Shown here piece by piece: positions 7,800 to 15,879 of a stretch of 34,009 nt of DNA. The notes under the pieces are model-generated. The model was given only the letters and a program-made list of their open reading frames with translations, was not told where the DNA came from and searched no databases. How positions within the stretch are numbered: the stretch's first letter is position 1; each line of letters begins with the position of its first letter. The position numbers were made by a program, and so were the translations under genes. The stretch covers positions 1 to 34,009 of the forward strand of contig JASJCU010000050.1 in the NCBI GenBank assembly GCA_030065815.1, given 5' to 3'. Source of the DNA: Gammaproteobacteria bacterium. GTDB taxonomy: Bacteria > Pseudomonadota > Gammaproteobacteria > Chromatiales > Chromatiaceae.

Positions 7800-9218
7800 T
7801 CAACCGGCCTCGCGGTGATCGTCTTCGAGGCCGAGCTCCTTGATCTTGCGGGTCAGCGTGTTGCGTCCCCAGCCGAGCAGGCGTGCGGCGTCCTGCTTGC
7901 GCCCACCGGTGTGCTCGAGCGCGGTCTCGATCATGATGGTCTCGAACTCCGGCAGCGCCTGGTCGAGCAGGCCGACCCGGCCGGCCGCGAGACTGCTGCG
8001 CACCCAGCCGCGCAGCACGTTGCGCCAGTCGCCGCCGGCGGCCTCGGCGTCGCTGTCGCGGTGCAGCTCGGGCGGCAGGTCCTCGCGGTGGATCTCACGC
8101 CCGGACGCCATCACGGTCAGCCAGCGCGCGGTGTTCTCGAGCTGGCGCACGTTGCCGCGCCACTCCAGCGCCTCGAGGATCGCGACCGTGTCCGGCATCA
8201 GTACCTTGGCCTCGACGCCGAGCTCGCGCGCCGCACGCTTGAGAAAGTGGTCCATCAGCAGCGGGATGTCCTCGCGCCGCTCGCGCAGTGCCGGCAGGTG
8301 GATGCGGATCACGTTGAGGCGGTGGAACAGGTCCTCGCGGAAGCGCCCGTCGGCGACCAGCTGCTCGAGGTTCTGGTGGGTCGCGGCGATGATGCGGACG
8401 TCGGCGGTGATCGGCTCGTGACCGCCGACGCGGTAGAATTCGCCGTCGGCGAGCACGCGCAGCAGCCGGGTCTGCAGCTCGGCCGGCATGTCGCCGATCT
8501 CGTCGAGGAACAGCGTGCCGTGGTCGGCCTGTTCGAAGCGGCCGACGCGCCGCGACTGCGCCCCGGTGAACGCGCCCTTCTCGTGGCCGAACAGCTCGGA
8601 CTCGAGCAGGTCGCGCGGGATCGCGGCCATGTTCAGCGCGATGAACGGACCGTCGGCGCGCGGGCTGTGCTTGTGCAGCGCGTGCGCGACCAGCTCCTTG
8701 CCGGTGCCGGACTCGCCGTTGATCAGCACCGTGATGTTGGAGCGCGCGAGGCGGCCGATCGCGCGGAACACCTCCTGCATCGCCGGCGCCGCACCGATGA
8801 TCTCGGTCGGGGTGACCGGCGGCTGCTCGGCCTGCGCGCGCGACTCCTGGCGCAGCTTGCACGCGCGCTGCACCTGGTCGACCGCCTCCTCGATGTCGAA
8901 CGGTTTGGGCAGGTACTCGAACGCACCGCTGTGGTAGGCCGACACGGCGCTGTCGAGGTCGGAATGCGCGGTCATGATGATCACCGGCAGATCCGGGTAG
9001 GCCTGCTTGATGCGTTCGAGCAGCGCGAAGCCGTCCATGCCGGGCATGCGCACGTCGGATACTATGACCTCGGGCTGGCCGCGTTCGAGCGCCTCCATGA
9101 CGCCGTTGGCATTGGAGAACGCCGTGACCTGCATATTGGCCTTGGTCAGGGCCTTCTCCAGCACCCAGCGTATCGAGCGGTCGTCATCGATGACCCAGAC
9201 CTGGTTGGCGTCCGTCAT
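7800..9218 (-). CDS. ntrC: Nitrogen regulation response regulator NtrC
   Basis: A 472-residue sigma-54 activator of normal length. The receiver domain (1-120) has acidic residues D11-D13 and phospho-acceptor D55 in VSDVRMPGMDG. The AAA+ domain (about 145-370) shows Walker A GESGTGKE, the sigma-54-contacting GAFTGA loop, and Walker B LFLDEIGD. The C-terminal Fis-type helix-turn-helix ends GGRKQDAARLLGWGRNTLTR. When phosphorylated by NtrB under nitrogen limitation it activates sigma-54 promoters such as that of glnA. Its ATG overlaps the ntrB stop by 4 bases (ATGA), which indicates translational coupling. A longer frame that extends upstream to 10142 only reads ntrB out of frame. Confidence 0.97.
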   Translation of the reverse strand: MTDANQVWVIDDDRSIRWVLEKALTKANMQVTAFSNANGVMEALERGQPEVIVSDVRMPGMDGFALLERIKQAYPDLPVIIMTAHSDLDSAVSAYHSGAFEYLPKPFDIEEAVDQVQRACKLRQESRAQAEQPPVTPTEIIGAAPAMQEVFRAIGRLARSNITVLINGESGTGKELVAHALHKHSPRADGPFIALNMAAIPRDLLESELFGHEKGAFTGAQSRRVGRFEQADHGTLFLDEIGDMPAELQTRLLRVLADGEFYRVGGHEPITADVRIIAATHQNLEQLVADGRFREDLFHRLNVIRIHLPALRERREDIPLLMDHFLKRAARELGVEAKVLMPDTVAILEALEWRGNVRQLENTARWLTVMASGREIHREDLPPELHRDSDAEAAGGDWRNVLRGWVRSSLAAGRVGLLDQALPEFETIMIETALEHTGGRKQDAARLLGWGRNTLTRKIKELGLEDDHREAG

Positions 9219-10309
9219 GGCTTGGTCACTCCGTCGGACTCGACGGGCAGCGCGTCGTCGAGCGGTAGAAAGATCGTGAACACGGTCTCGCCGTTGCTGC
9301 TGCGGCACTCGATCAGCCCCTTGTGCTGATTGATCAGCGACTGCGCGATCGACAGCCCGAGGCCCATGCCGCCGGTACCGGCGGTGACCATCGGCAGGAA
9401 CAGCGTCTCGGCGATCTCCGGCGGGATGCCGGGCCCGTCGTCGACGATGTCGACCTGGGCGACCAGGCGGTAGCGGCCGGGGCCGATGGTCAGCTGGCGC
9501 TGGATCCGGGTGCGCAGCGTGACGCTGCCGGCGTCGCCGAGCGCGCGCACGGCGTTGCGCACGACGTTCAGCACCGCCTGGATCAGCTGGTCCATGTCGC
9601 CGACCAGCTCCGGGATACTCGGGTCGTAGTCGCGGTGGATCGTGATGTCGCGGTCGCCGGTCTCGGCGAGCATCAGCGTGCGTACGCGCTCTAGCACGTG
9701 GTGGATGTTCAGCGGCGCGTAGGTCGGGCGCCGGCTCGGCCCGAGCATGCGGTTGACCAGCTCCTGCAGGCGGTCGGCCTCCTGGATGATGATCTGCGTG
9801 TACTCGCGCAGCTCCTCGCTGTCGAGCTCGGACTGCAGCAGCTGCGCGGCACCGCGCAGGCCGCCGAGCGGGTTCTTGATCTCGTGGGCGAGGCCGCGCA
9901 CGACGTCGCGGGTCAGGGCCTGCTGCGTCAGCAGGCGCTCCTCGCGGCTGATCCGCAGGTGGCGGTCGATGTGCTGCAGCTCGACGATCGTGAAGCGGCT
10001 GCCGTCTTCGTCGACCATCGGTGTCACCGTGCAATCGACGGTGACGTCGGCGCGGTCGGTGTTGAGCACGACGCCGCGCTTGGTGATCGGTGCGCCGACC
10101 TGGGCCGCGCGCACCAGGTCGATGACCGCCTCGCCGTGACACTCCATCCAGGCGTCCGGCAGCTCGCCGACGACGTGCTTGGCGCTGACCGCGAGCAGCA
10201 TCTCGGCGGTCTGGTTCAGGTAGATCACGCGCAGGTCGCCGTCGAACACGACCACGGCCGCGGCGAGGTTGTCGAGTACATTGGTGCTGAGCAAGGCGAG
10301 CGATTTCAT
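9215..10309 (-). CDS. ntrB: Nitrogen regulation sensor kinase NtrB
   Basis: A 364-residue cytosolic histidine kinase without membrane segments. An N-terminal PAS domain (about 8-115) is followed by the H-box GLAHEIKNPLGG with H142. The N-box reads NVVRNAVRAL, and the G-boxes are DDGPGIP and GTGGMGLGLS. It phosphorylates or dephosphorylates NtrC according to PII state. The start is a choice between ATG 10309 and ATG 10321. The sigma-54 promoter at 10335-10349 predicts transcription starting near 10323, which would leave 10321 almost leaderless, so 10309 is preferred. Its own NtrC-dependent promoter lies in the gap after the DUF4124 gene, and it overlaps ntrC. Confidence 0.95.
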   Translation of the reverse strand: MKSLALLSTNVLDNLAAAVVVFDGDLRVIYLNQTAEMLLAVSAKHVVGELPDAWMECHGEAVIDLVRAAQVGAPITKRGVVLNTDRADVTVDCTVTPMVDEDGSRFTIVELQHIDRHLRISREERLLTQQALTRDVVRGLAHEIKNPLGGLRGAAQLLQSELDSEELREYTQIIIQEADRLQELVNRMLGPSRRPTYAPLNIHHVLERVRTLMLAETGDRDITIHRDYDPSIPELVGDMDQLIQAVLNVVRNAVRALGDAGSVTLRTRIQRQLTIGPGRYRLVAQVDIVDDGPGIPPEIAETLFLPMVTAGTGGMGLGLSIAQSLINQHKGLIECRSSNGETVFTIFLPLDDALPVESDGVTKP

Positions 10310-10334
10310 TGGGACCTGCATGCCTCGGAAGTTA

Positions 10335-10349
10335 GCAAGGTTCGCGCCA
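10335..10349 (-). promoter_or_regulatory. Sigma-54 promoter of ntrBC
   Basis: The minus strand reads TGGCGCGAACCTTGC followed by T. Against the consensus TGGCACG-N4-TTGCW only one base differs, and the GG-N10-GC spacing is exact. The predicted transcription start is about 10323. Confidence 0.85.
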
Positions 10350-10397
10350 CTTCGCGGTCGGGTCGGCGCACCCGGCTGGCCGGCAAGCAGCACGCAA

Positions 10398-10410
10398 AAT
10401 CAAGCACTTG
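10398..10410 (+). promoter_or_regulatory. Candidate IHF site in the ntrB promoter
   Basis: AATCAAGCACTTG fits every defined base of the IHF consensus WATCAA-N4-TTR. It lies between the NtrC site and the sigma-54 promoter, where a DNA bend would bring them together. Confidence 0.6.
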
Positions 10411-10463
10411 AGGGCAACGGCAACGGACGGCTATCGGTCGCCAGCGCACCATCCGCGGCCGCC

Positions 10464-10480
10464 TGCACCAATATAGTGCA
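10464..10480. promoter_or_regulatory. NtrC binding site upstream of ntrB
   Basis: The minus strand reads TGCACTATATTGGTGCA, which matches the enteric NtrC site TGCACTAAAATGGTGCA at 15 of 17 bases with both half-sites intact. Its centre is about 149 bp upstream of the predicted ntrB transcription start, a normal enhancer distance. It lies between the DUF4124 stop and ntrB. Confidence 0.85.
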
Positions 10481-10512
10481 AATGCCCGCAAAAGGCCGCC
10501 GCGCGGACGGGT

Positions 10513-11247
10513 TCAGCGGTTGAAATTGGGCGTGAAGGCCCCGTTTGGTGCGAAGCCGGGGTTGGCCGGCGGCGTGAAGTTGGGGGATCCCGGCGGACTG
10601 AAATCGGGATCGTCGGGTGGCCCGAAGCCCGGGCTGGGCGGCGGCGAATAATCCGGCGGCGTGGTCGGCGCCGGGAAGCCCGGATCCGGGGTCGGCGGCG
10701 GCTCCGGCGGCGGCGCGTCGGGGTTGCTGTCGGTCAGGCCGCGCTTGCGCAGCGTGAACGTGACCGGCGTCGACGCGATCAGCACCCGGGCATCCGCGTC
10801 GATGACGCTGGCGCGCAGCGTGTGGGTGCCGCGATCGACGCCATTGAGGTCGATCGCGAGGCCGTCGAAGCTGCCCCTGACCGGGCGGCCGTCGAGCGTC
10901 AGGTTGACGCGGTGGCCGGGCTGCAATGCCGGGGTCAGCGCGATCACGACCGTGACCCGGCCCTCGTTGCTGCGCACCGTGCCGCCGGTCTTCGGCTGCG
11001 TGATCGCGATCGATTCGTAGCGCACGAAACGCACGACGTTGCCGGTGGCATTGCTGCCCTGCTGCGCCGCCTGCTCGATCGGCCGCGGCGCGTAGCGCGA
11101 GTAATCGGGTAGCTCGACGCGGTTGGTGCACTCGCCGGCCGGGACGTCGGTGTAGCTGACGACGCCGTCCTCGTCGACCGACTTGCAGATCACGGCGGCA
11201 GCGAGGCCCGGCAGCAGCGCCAGGGCGAGCAGGAGTGTCTTGAACAT
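10513..11247 (-). CDS. DUF4124-domain exported protein with proline-rich tail
   Basis: A 244-residue protein. It has a Sec signal peptide (MFKTLLLALALLPGLAAA) and then a short DUF4124-type segment with CKSVDEDGVVSYTDVP. A beta-rich middle domain (about 75-165) resembles an Ig-like or carbohydrate-binding fold. The last 65 or so residues are proline-rich with a degenerate repeat P-(G/D/N)-(F/Y)-x-P-P, such as PGFGPP, PDFSPP and PNFTPP. The function is unknown; the cell envelope is the likely location. DUF4124 genes often sit between glnA and ntrB in gammaproteobacteria, but no role in nitrogen control is established. The start at 11247 is chosen because it opens the signal peptide. An in-frame ATG further upstream runs through the glnA terminator. 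Confidence 0.85.
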   Translation of the reverse strand: MFKTLLLALALLPGLAAAVICKSVDEDGVVSYTDVPAGECTNRVELPDYSRYAPRPIEQAAQQGSNATGNVVRFVRYESIAITQPKTGGTVRSNEGRVTVVIALTPALQPGHRVNLTLDGRPVRGSFDGLAIDLNGVDRGTHTLRASVIDADARVLIASTPVTFTLRKRGLTDSNPDAPPPEPPPTPDPGFPAPTTPPDYSPPPSPGFGPPDDPDFSPPGSPNFTPPANPGFAPNGAFTPNFNR

Positions 11248-11323
11248 GCCGCTAGCATAGTGCAGGCGCCGCGCGGTCGCGACCGGTGCACGACCGGCGG
11301 TGTGAACGGCGGGACGAGCGGGC

Positions 11324-11351
11324 AAAAAGAACCCCGCCGGCGGGGCGGGGT
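11324..11351 (-). terminator. Rho-independent terminator of glnA
   Basis: On the minus strand an 8-bp stem ACCCCGCC/GGCGGGGT with a 5-base loop is followed by TTCTTTTT. A second GC-rich hairpin (11356-11380, 10-bp stem of GCG/GGC repeats) lies between it and the glnA stop and may reinforce termination. Confidence 0.8.
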
Positions 11352-11355
11352 CCTG

Positions 11356-11380
11356 GCGGCGGCGGCACTGCCGCCGCCGC
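11356..11380. repeat. GGC-repeat hairpin after glnA
   Basis: GCGGCGGCGG (11356-11365) and CCGCCGCCGC (11371-11380) form a perfect 10-bp stem with a 5-base loop, 15 bases past the glnA stop. There is no T-run. It may protect the glnA mRNA 3' end. Confidence 0.6.
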
Positions 11381-11394
11381 ACGTGTGGCCGCGA

Positions 11395-12804
11395 TCAGAG
11401 GCTGTAGTAGAGGTCGAACTCGACCGGGTGCGTGGTCATGCGCATCTGCGTGACCTCTTCCATCTTCAGGTCGATGTAGCCGTCGATCAGGTCGTCGGTG
11501 AACACGCCGCCGGCCTTGAGGAAGTCGCGGTCCGCGTCGAGTGCTTCCAGCGCCTGGTCGAGGCTGTGGCACACGGTCGGGATCGCCAGCGCCTCTTCGG
11601 CGGGCAGGTCGTAGAGATCCTTGTCGGCGGCATCGCCGGGGTGAATCTTGTTCTGGATACCGTCGATACCAGCCATCATCATCGCGGTGAAGGCCAGGTA
11701 GGGGTTGGCGGTCGGATCCGGGAAACGCACCTCGATACGCCGCGCCTTCGGGCTCGAGACCCACGGAATACGGATCGACGCCGAACGGTTACGTGCCGAG
11801 TAGGCCAGCATGACCGGCGCCTCGAAGCCCGGCACCAGTCGCTTGTACGAGTTGGTCGAGGCATTGGTGAAGGCGTTCAGTGCACGCGCGTGCTTGATGA
11901 TGCCGCCGATGTAGTACAGCGCGGTCTCCGACAGGCCACCGTACTGGTCGCCGGCGAAGGTGTTGTCGCCGTCCTTGAAGATGGACTGGTGGACGTGCAT
12001 GCCCGAGCCGTTGTCGCCGACGATCGGCTTCGGCATGAAGGTCGCGGTCTTGCCGTAGGCGTGCGCGACGTTCCACGTGCAGTACTTCTGGATCTGTACC
12101 CAGTCGGCGCGCTCGACCAGGGTCGAGAACTTGGTACCGATCTCACACTGGCCGGCGGTCGCGACCTCGTGGTGATGCACCTCGACGACGACACCCATCT
12201 CTTCCATCGCGTCGCACATCGCACCACGCAGATCGTGCAGCGAGTCGACCGGCGGGACCGGGAAGTAACCGCCCTTGACGCCCGGACGGTGACCGATGTT
12301 GCCGTCCTCGTAGACCTTTTCCGAGTTCCACTCGGCCTCGTGCGAGTCGATCTTGACCATCGAACCCGACATGTCGATGCTCCAGCGCACGTCGTCGAGC
12401 ACGAAGAACTCCGGCTCCGGACCGAAGTACGCGGCGTCGCCGATACCGGTCGACTTCAGGTAGGCCTCGGCGCGCTTGGCCACCGAACGCGGATCGCGCT
12501 CGTAGCCTTCCATCGTCGACGGCTCGAGGATGTCGCAACGCAGGTTGACGGTCGCATCGTCGGTGAACGGATCGAGCACGGCGGTATCGGCTTCCGGCAT
12601 CAGGATCATGTCCGACTCGTTGATGCCCTTCCAGCCGGCGATCGACGAACCGTCGAACATCTTGCCGTCTTCAAACAGGTCTTCGTCGACCACGGACGCA
12701 GGCACGGTGACGTGCTGTTCTTTGCCTCGGGTGTCAGTGAACCGGAAATCGACCCACTTGACGTCGTTTTCCTCGATCATTTTCAGGACTTTTTTTGCGC
12801 CCAT
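11395..12804 (-). CDS. glnA: Glutamine synthetase type I
   Basis: A 469-residue enzyme of normal length that forms glutamine from glutamate, ammonia and ATP in a cytosolic dodecamer. The N-terminal beta-grasp part carries [11 protein letters not shown] and [14 protein letters not shown]. The catalytic part has the [10 protein letters not shown] loop, the NSYKRLVPG flap region and [11 protein letters not shown]398 in DLYDLPAEE corresponds to the adenylylation tyrosine, so control by GlnE is expected. GGAGAG precedes the ATG. Upstream are a sigma-54 promoter and two NtrC-like sites, and downstream are a terminator and the DUF4124-ntrBC genes, which fits NtrC-dependent induction under nitrogen limitation. 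Confidence 0.98.
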   Translation of the reverse strand: MGAKKVLKMIEENDVKWVDFRFTDTRGKEQHVTVPASVVDEDLFEDGKMFDGSSIAGWKGINESDMILMPEADTAVLDPFTDDATVNLRCDILEPSTMEGYERDPRSVAKRAEAYLKSTGIGDAAYFGPEPEFFVLDDVRWSIDMSGSMVKIDSHEAEWNSEKVYEDGNIGHRPGVKGGYFPVPPVDSLHDLRGAMCDAMEEMGVVVEVHHHEVATAGQCEIGTKFSTLVERADWVQIQKYCTWNVAHAYGKTATFMPKPIVGDNGSGMHVHQSIFKDGDNTFAGDQYGGLSETALYYIGGIIKHARALNAFTNASTNSYKRLVPGFEAPVMLAYSARNRSASIRIPWVSSPKARRIEVRFPDPTANPYLAFTAMMMAGIDGIQNKIHPGDAADKDLYDLPAEEALAIPTVCHSLDQALEALDADRDFLKAGGVFTDDLIDGYIDLKMEEVTQMRMTTHPVEFDLYYSL

Positions 12805-12915
12805 TCTCGATCTCTCCAGGGGTTAGCGTTGACTGCCGCTGCCGGCACGGCAGCGATTCTATTGGGTTGCCGGGCGGGGCCATCCGGGCCCGTGAAACGG
12901 CGTGTGTTTGCGGGA

Positions 12916-12930
12916 GCAGGAACCATGCCA
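12916..12930 (-). promoter_or_regulatory. Sigma-54 promoter of glnA
   Basis: The minus strand reads TGGCATGGTTCCTGC followed by T, with exact GG-N10-GC spacing and two differences from TGGCACG-N4-TTGCW. The predicted start is near 12904, giving a leader of about 100 bases. Confidence 0.75.
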
Positions 12931-13003
12931 CCGCGCCGAATTCTCCGTCAAGCCTCGGCGGGCGCCCCGCTTTGGACCACGCAGACAACCATTAATGCAT
13001 TGA

Positions 13004-13016
13004 AATCATGGGTTTA
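13004..13016 (+). promoter_or_regulatory. Candidate IHF site in the glnA promoter
   Basis: AATCATGGGTTTA matches the IHF consensus WATCAA-N4-TTR except for one base. It lies in a short AT-rich stretch between the NtrC-like sites and the sigma-54 promoter. Confidence 0.4.
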
Positions 13017-13092
13017 ACGCCCGTACCGCACTGATTTGGCGCGCTTGTCGACGGCCCGATACAACTTCGGCCGGACGTTTCTTGGCGGTTTG

Positions 13093-13109
13093 TGTGCTGT
13101 TTTGGTGCA
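13093..13109. promoter_or_regulatory. NtrC-like site 1 upstream of glnA
   Basis: TGTGCTGTTTTGGTGCA matches the NtrC pattern TGCACTATTTTGGTGCA at 14 of 17 bases, with one half-site perfect. Its centre is about 197 bp upstream of the predicted glnA start. Confidence 0.65.
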
Positions 13110-13123
13110 AACGCCCGGCGGAG

Positions 13124-13140
13124 CGCCCCATATTAGTGCT
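13124..13140. promoter_or_regulatory. NtrC-like site 2 upstream of glnA
   Basis: The minus strand reads AGCACTAATATGGGGCG, 13 of 17 to TGCACTAAAATGGTGCA. Its centre is 31 bp (three helical turns) from site 1, which puts both on the same DNA face. It overlaps the stop codon of the CDF gene. Confidence 0.55.
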
Positions 13141-14326
13141 ACGAGTACAGCAGGCGCAGACCGCCGAACCAGTCCAGCGGCTCCAGCGCCGCGGCGAGGC
13201 GCGCGCGCAGCGCATCGCTGGCGGCGCTATCGGTATAGCTCGCCAGCGGCAGGATCAGCTCGACGTCGATCTGTCCGGACAGGTAATGCAGGCGGATCTC
13301 GCGCTGGCCGGGGATGATGTGCGCGCCCTCCCACGCGCTCTCGATCGCGCCGAGCGCCGCGGCGCGCAGCGGCAGGTCGCGGCAGCTCGGTGTGTCCTCG
13401 TCGTCCTCGGGGTCGATGTGCACGGTCACGTCGGTGATGTCGGCGACCTGCGAGATCACCCGGTCCTCGACCGCCTGGCTGATCATGTGGCCCTCCGACA
13501 CCGACAGCCGCGGCGCGACCTGCACGTGGACGTCGGCGCTGGCCTCGGCGCCGTGCCGCCGGGTGCGCAGCATGTGCACCGAGCGCACGCCGTCGACGCC
13601 CATGATCACGCGCCGCGCATGATCGACGGCGTCCTCTTCGAGCGCCGTGTCGACGAGCTCGGACAGCGCGCTCCAGCCGAGGTCCCAGCCGATCTTGGCG
13701 ACCATCAGGCCGACGACGATCGCCGCCAGTGCATCCATGTACGAGAAACCCATGACCGCGCCGCCGACACCGATCAGCACGACCACCGACGAGATCGCGT
13801 CGGAACGGTGGTGCCACGCATTGGCGCGCAGCAGCTCTGACTTGAGCCGCTTGGCGACCGCGATCGTGTACCAGTACAGCGACTCCTTGGCGACGATGCC
13901 GAGCGCGGCGACGACCAACGCGATCGTACCGGGGATCGGCCGCTGCGGATCGAGCAGGCGTTCGCCGCCGTTCCAGACGATGCCGAGCGCGACGCCGACC
14001 AGCAGCAGGCCGAGACCGAGCGTCGCCGCGGTCTCGAAGCGGCCATGGCCGTACGGATGATCGGCGTCCGGCGCCTGCGCGGCATGGCGCGCGGCGAACC
14101 AGACCATGACGTCCGATACCAGGTCGGATGCCGAATGGATGCCGTCGGCGATCAGCGCCGCCGAGTTCGCGATCAGGCCGACGACGACCTGGGTGATCGA
14201 CAGCAGCAGGTTGACGCTGCCGGTGACCAGCGACACGCGCCGCGTCTCGCGGCCGCGCGCGTCGCGCGCGGCCTGCTGCGACGAGCGGTCGAGGTCGGCG
14301 GGCGGCGGTGCCGTGCGGTCTGTCAT
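13139..14326 (-). CDS. Cation diffusion facilitator (CDF) metal exporter
   Basis: A 395-residue inner-membrane transporter with about six hydrophobic segments (residues 30-225) and a long cytosolic C-terminal domain. Metal-site motifs are ADGIHSASDLVSD in helix 2, DADHPYGHGRFE in the following loop and HHRSD in helix 5. Family members exchange Zn, Fe, Mn or Cd for protons; the metal here cannot be fixed from sequence. The tail from about 310 is longer than in FieF. The start at 14326 overlaps the TusA-like gene stop by 4 bases (ATGA), so the two are translationally coupled. The last codons carry an NtrC-like site that belongs to glnA control. Confidence 0.93.
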   Translation of the reverse strand: MTDRTAPPPADLDRSSQQAARDARGRETRRVSLVTGSVNLLLSITQVVVGLIANSAALIADGIHSASDLVSDVMVWFAARHAAQAPDADHPYGHGRFETAATLGLGLLLVGVALGIVWNGGERLLDPQRPIPGTIALVVAALGIVAKESLYWYTIAVAKRLKSELLRANAWHHRSDAISSVVVLIGVGGAVMGFSYMDALAAIVVGLMVAKIGWDLGWSALSELVDTALEEDAVDHARRVIMGVDGVRSVHMLRTRRHGAEASADVHVQVAPRLSVSEGHMISQAVEDRVISQVADITDVTVHIDPEDDEDTPSCRDLPLRAAALGAIESAWEGAHIIPGQREIRLHYLSGQIDVELILPLASYTDSAASDALRARLAAALEPLDWFGGLRLLYS

Positions 14327-14568
14327 CGCTGCTGCTCCGTGCCGACGCGGATCGTGATCAGGTACTCGTCGTCGCGCGTCTCGGTCGCGACCAGCGCATG
14401 GCCGTTGATCCGGCACCAGGCCGGGATGTCCTGCAGCGCGCCGGGGTCGGTGCAGACCGCGGTCAGCGTGTCGCCCGGCGCCAGCGTCGCGACCCTGTCC
14501 TGGACGCGGATCACCGGCAGCGGGCACAGCAGGCGATGGCAGTCGAGCTGTTCATGGCGCGACGTCAT
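14323..14568 (-). CDS. TusA-family sulfur-carrier protein
   Basis: An 81-residue protein of TusA/SirA type. The invariant CPxP motif appears as LLCPLPVI near residues 14-21, followed by the family's DP..DIPAWC region and a final beta-strand. The CPxP cysteine carries persulfide in tRNA thiolation or sulfur trafficking; this copy's partner is unknown. Its coupling to a CDF exporter, rather than to tus genes, suggests a link to metal or sulfur homeostasis (inference). The ATG at 14568 begins the conserved domain; longer in-frame upstream readings are antisense to the propeller gene. Confidence 0.88.
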   Translation of the reverse strand: MTSRHEQLDCHRLLCPLPVIRVQDRVATLAPGDTLTAVCTDPGALQDIPAWCRINGHALVATETRDDEYLITIRVGTEQQR

Positions 14569-14730
14569 TGCGCCCGGATGATAGCCGAGATCCCGGTGCA
14601 TCGCCGCATCGCCACGGGCGGCGCCAATCCGGTGGATATCGCGCGGGTATTGCGACCTGCCGGCGACGTCGGATCTGCGAGACTGTCGGCGGTCGGCATG
14701 CCGCCGACGCGAACCGGAGCGACCCGCGCA

Positions 14731-15816
14731 ATGACCGCCAGCCAATGCCTCGCCCGCCTGCTGCTGCCGCTGCTTGCATGCTCGCCGCTGCCATCGCTGG
14801 CCACCGACGCCGCGACGCCGGGTCAGGTGGCGGTTGTCGCCGAGCTCGCGCAGGGCCCGGGCAACATCACCGTGACGCCGGGCGGCGACGTACTGGTCAG
14901 CCTGCACCAGTTCTACGGCCACGACGTGCGCGTCGGCCGCGTCGACAGTACCGGCGGCATCCGCGAGTTCGCCGCCGCGGCAGGCCTCGACTCGGTGCTC
15001 GGGCTGCAGGCCGACGCCGACGGCGTGGTCTGGCTGCTCGACAACGCGATGCGCGACGGCGGCACGCGCCGCCTGGTCGGCTGGCATGCGCGCGACGACC
15101 GCTTGGTCGCCGACATCGACCTGGGCGCGGCCAGCGTGCCGCGTTCTTTCCTCAACGACCTCGCCGTCGACCTGTCGACGCAGACCGCCTACGTCGCCGA
15201 CCCGGCCGGCGGCGCCGACGCCGCGATCATCGTCGTCGATCTCGCCAAGGGTACGGCGCGGCGCGTGCTGCAGGGTCACGTCAGCGTCGTCCCCGAGGAC
15301 ATCGACCTCGTCATCGACGGCACGCCGGTGCGGATCCGCCAGGACGACGGCAGCGAGGTCCGGCCGCGGGTCGGCGTCAACCCGATAGCGCTCGACCGCG
15401 ACGCCGCATGGCTGTACTTCGGGCCGATGCACGGGCTGGCGCTGTACCGCGTGCGCACCGCGGCGCTGCGCGATCCGGCCCTGCCGGCCGACGCGCTCGC
15501 CGCCGCGGTCGAGCGCTGGGCCGACAAGCCGATCAGTGACGGCATCGCGATCGACAACGCCGGCAACGTCTATCTCGGCGACCTCGCCAACAACGCGATC
15601 GGCGTCATCGACGCCGAGCGCCGCTACCGCCGGCTGGCGGCCGGGCCGCGGCTGTCGTGGATCGACGCGTTCAGCTTCGGTCCCGACGGCGGGCTGTACG
15701 CGGTCGCCAACCAGCTGCACCGCAGCGCCGTGCTCAACGGCGGCGAGGCGGCGGTGCGGCCGCCGTTCCTGGTGCTGCGCGTCACGCCGCTGGCGCCCGG
15801 CGTCAGCGGCCGCTGA
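14731..15816 (+). CDS. Secreted MRJP/yellow-family beta-propeller protein
   Basis: A 361-residue protein with a signal peptide (about 1-25, ending PSLA) and a six-bladed-propeller pattern. Matches to the major royal jelly/yellow family include GPGNITVTPGGDVLVSLHQF, SFLNDLAVD...TAYVADP, YFGPMHGLALYRV and SDGIAIDNAGNVYLGDLANN. Bacterial members are uncharacterised or compared with SMP-30/gluconolactonase-like propellers; the substrate is not predictable. The ATG at 14731 is chosen because it opens the signal peptide. A second in-frame ATG at 14698 is possible. It is divergent from the tusA-CDF pair across about 160 bases. Confidence 0.85.
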   Translation: MTASQCLARLLLPLLACSPLPSLATDAATPGQVAVVAELAQGPGNITVTPGGDVLVSLHQFYGHDVRVGRVDSTGGIREFAAAAGLDSVLGLQADADGVVWLLDNAMRDGGTRRLVGWHARDDRLVADIDLGAASVPRSFLNDLAVDLSTQTAYVADPAGGADAAIIVVDLAKGTARRVLQGHVSVVPEDIDLVIDGTPVRIRQDDGSEVRPRVGVNPIALDRDAAWLYFGPMHGLALYRVRTAALRDPALPADALAAAVERWADKPISDGIAIDNAGNVYLGDLANNAIGVIDAERRYRRLAAGPRLSWIDAFSFGPDGGLYAVANQLHRSAVLNGGEAAVRPPFLVLRVTPLAPGVSGR

Positions 15817-15879
15817 ACCGCCCGGGTGCGGCGCGCGCGGCGCTGTGCCGGCCGCCGGCGAGCGGCTAAGCTAATCGGC

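Noticed and set aside
7494-9329. 611-codon plus-strand open frame
   Set aside because: It is antisense to ntrC, has no recognisable product, and is a by-product of GC-rich codon bias.
11260-13017. 585-codon plus-strand open frame
   Set aside because: Antisense to glnA along its whole length; the minus-strand gene is certain.
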